Of a stretch of DNA of 64,000 nt, positions 62,622 to 64,000 are shown piece by piece. Within the stretch, counting starts at the first letter, position 1. Each line of letters begins with the position of its first letter. Source of the DNA: JAPLUA01 sp964625855 (GTDB lineage Bacteria > Verrucomicrobiota > Verrucomicrobiia > Limisphaerales > UBA8199). Where the stretch lies: positions 68,653-132,652 of the forward strand of contig CAZVFC010000023.1 of assembly GCA_964625855.1 (NCBI GenBank), read 5' to 3'. The notes below the pieces were generated by a model that saw only the letters and a list, made by a program, of their open reading frames with translations, searched no databases and had not been told where the DNA came from. Made by a program: the position numbers and the translations under genes.

Positions 62622-63512
62622 ATGAATCATTTGATCCGACTATTCCTGGGTCTTTTGTGTGCGGCGCAGGCGCTGGCGGCGGAAAGCAAGATCATCGCCC
62701 CCGGGGCAACGCTAAAGAAGCTGGCCGGTGAATTCGCCTTCACGGAAGGCCCGGCCTCAGACAAGAAGGGAAATGTGCTCTTCACCGACCAGCCCAATGA
62801 CCGCATCATGAAGTGGAGCGTAGAGGGCAAGCTCACCGTCTTCATGCAGCCGTGCGGGCGGGCGAACGGTCTGTCATTTGACCGCAAAGGGAATCTCTGG
62901 GCATGCGCGGATGAGAAGAACGAGTTGTGGCGCATTGACCGTGCCGGCAAGACGACGGTGGTGCTGAAGGACTACAAGGGAAGGCTTTTCAATGGTCCGA
63001 ACGACATCTGGATGAGGCCCCGTGGCGGACTCTATTTCACCGACCCCCACTACAAGCGCTCGTACTGGAAACGTGGTCCCAAGGAAATGGAGGAATGTGT
63101 CTATTACCTTGCGGGGGATGGCGGCCTGCTGACCCGGGTTATTGATGACCTCAAGCAGCCCAACGGCATCATCGGCACTCCGGATGGGAAGTTGCTGTAC
63201 GTCGCCGACATCGGTGCCGGAAAGACCTACCGCTACCGCATCCGGTCGGACGGTGCACTCAGGGAGAAAACGCTCTTTTGTGAACTGGGTTCAGACGGGA
63301 TGACCATTGACAACCAGGACAACATCTACCTGACGGGCAAGGGTGTATCGGTCTTTGATCCAACGGGCAAGAAGATCGAGCAGATTGACGTGCCCGAGCC
63401 CTGGACAGCGAATGTGTGCTTTGGCGGCAAGGACCGCCGGACACTCTTCATCACCGCCAGCAAGGGGATTTATGGACTGCAAATGGCGGTCCGTGGCGTG
63501 GACAGCCAATAG
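62622..63512 (+). CDS. SMP-30/gluconolactonase-family lactonase, secreted
   Basis: The protein has 296 residues. The start at 62622 gives a signal peptide (HLIRLFLGLLCAAQALAAE); 63 nt of upstream frame look unlikely. The six-bladed beta-propeller shows the three family metal-ligand segments: FAFTEGPASD (Glu), QPNGIIGTPDGKLLYVAD (Asn), SDGMTIDNQDNIYLTG (Asp). Family members hydrolyse sugar lactones or similar esters using a divalent metal. Lactones are a product of sugar oxidation by Gfo/Idh/MocA enzymes, so a pathway link to the oxidoreductases is possible but unproven. An inverted repeat lies upstream. Confidence 0.85.
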   Translation: MNHLIRLFLGLLCAAQALAAESKIIAPGATLKKLAGEFAFTEGPASDKKGNVLFTDQPNDRIMKWSVEGKLTVFMQPCGRANGLSFDRKGNLWACADEKNELWRIDRAGKTTVVLKDYKGRLFNGPNDIWMRPRGGLYFTDPHYKRSYWKRGPKEMEECVYYLAGDGGLLTRVIDDLKQPNGIIGTPDGKLLYVADIGAGKTYRYRIRSDGALREKTLFCELGSDGMTIDNQDNIYLTGKGVSVFDPTGKKIEQIDVPEPWTANVCFGGKDRRTLFITASKGIYGLQMAVRGVDSQ

Positions 63513-63527
63513 GACCGCCGAACGCGC

Positions 63528-64000
63528 TTATACCTTCTCCGCCTTCTCGTAAACCACCAGCTCGCCCGAGCCCTGCAAATCGCTGGGGTGGTAGCGGGGG
63601 ATGGGCATCTCCAGTTGCTTGAACCGGACGGGCGCGACTTTCTTATCCACCAGGCCCACGGCGACCGCGACACCGTAGATGATGGCTTCGGGTCGCGGCG
63701 GGCAGCCGGGGATGTAGAAGTTCACTGGGACGATCTTCTCGACCGGCCCGAGGACGGAGTAGGAGTCATACCAGATGCCGCCACCACAAGCGCAGGAGCC
63801 GATGGCAAACACGAGCTTGGGAGCGGGCATGGCCTCGTATGCGCGGCGGAGGGCTTTGGCCGTGGAGCGCATCGCCGGGCCCTGGCAGAGCATGACATCG
63901 GCATGCCGTGGCGAGCCGACCAGCTTGATGCCGAAGCGCTCGACATCGTAGTAGGGAGTGAGGACGTTGAGGACCTCGATGTCGCAGCCGTTGCACCCGC
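63528..64000 (-). CDS. Group-4 [NiFe]-hydrogenase small subunit or NuoB-like protein, 5' end outside window
   Basis: The frame continues through the window edge, so the N-terminus is missing. Visible residues read GCNGCDIEVLNVLTPYYD, ERFGIKLVGSPRHADVMLCQ, then FAIGSCACGGGIWYDS and IPGCPPRPEAIIYGVA. The CNGC, GSCA and GCPP cysteines bind a [4Fe-4S] cluster. The CxxC form (rather than the adjacent CC of NuoB) is typical of group-4 hydrogenase and related complexes such as HycG/EchC/MbhJ. These pass electrons to protons or quinones in membrane complexes. The C-terminus is short (KAEKV). The stop is 16 nt from the SMP-30 stop, convergent. The large subunit is outside the window. Confidence 0.75.
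   Translation of the reverse strand, partial: GCNGCDIEVLNVLTPYYDVERFGIKLVGSPRHADVMLCQGPAMRSTAKALRRAYEAMPAPKLVFAIGSCACGGGIWYDSYSVLGPVEKIVPVNFYIPGCPPRPEAIIYGVAVAVGLVDKKVAPVRFKQLEMPIPRYHPSDLQGSGELVVYEKAEKV

Overview
The window reads as a chromosomal segment of a free-living Verrucomicrobiota bacterium, probably near the Pedosphaera/Limisphaera group; this is an inference. It rests on high G+C, many secreted LamG/beta-helix/Ig proteins that end in a similar short C-terminal module, Tat-exported Gfo/Idh/MocA oxidoreductases, a DUF1080 protein, ECF sigma factors, Ser/Thr kinases, and palindromic repeats in the gaps. No rRNA, tRNA or CRISPR array was seen.

Layout. 1-6.8 kb: secreted polysaccharide-use genes on the + strand (Ig/LamG protein, GH17, GH31, alpha/beta hydrolase). 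6.8-7.8 kb: a decayed gap holding a gene relic and one copy of an intergenic repeat. 7.8-11.3 kb (-): carbohydrate esterase and an alpha/alpha-toroid protein. 11.6-19.6 kb (+): SUMF1-fold protein, Gfo/Idh/MocA oxidoreductase, ApbE, GHMP kinase, tandem nucleotidylyltransferase, GH43/GH32-like beta-propeller protein. 19.5-23.5 kb (-): a phage- or replicon-derived island with a holin-like protein, a double winged-helix protein, a DUF1376-like replication protein containing an AT-rich 7-bp repeat block, and a zinc-ribbon protein. 24-31.8 kb (-): Ser/Thr kinase with ECF sigma factor, DUF4838-like protein, GH123/DUF4091-like protein, UroD-like protein. 31.9-34.6 kb (+): a ParDE-type module followed by small cassette-like genes separated by attC-like sites, with no integrase in view. 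34.7-35.9 kb: GH5. 36-38.7 kb (-): Ski2-like helicase. 39-41.3 kb (+): polyprenyl synthase, ECF sigma factor, membrane partner. 41.4-47.5 kb: CvpA-like protein, ClpB, oxidoreductase, HEAT protein. 47.7-58.6 kb: a 29-codon leader ORF and a 3607-residue five-module beta-helix protein. 59-64 kb: DUF1080 protein, dCache kinase, SMP-30 lactonase, and the edge of a group-4 [NiFe]-hydrogenase/NuoB-type gene.

How the genes fit together. Most of the coding capacity serves exported recognition, cleavage, deacetylation and oxidation of polysaccharides, with kinases and ECF factors as probable sensors. The most notable items are: (1) the integrase-less attC cassette cluster; (2) promoters whose -10 box lies only 5-8 nt before the start codon, implying leaderless mRNAs; (3) the phage-like island with an origin-like block inside its replication gene; (4) the modular giant protein preceded by a leader ORF. 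All calls come from reading the sequence; no database search was run.
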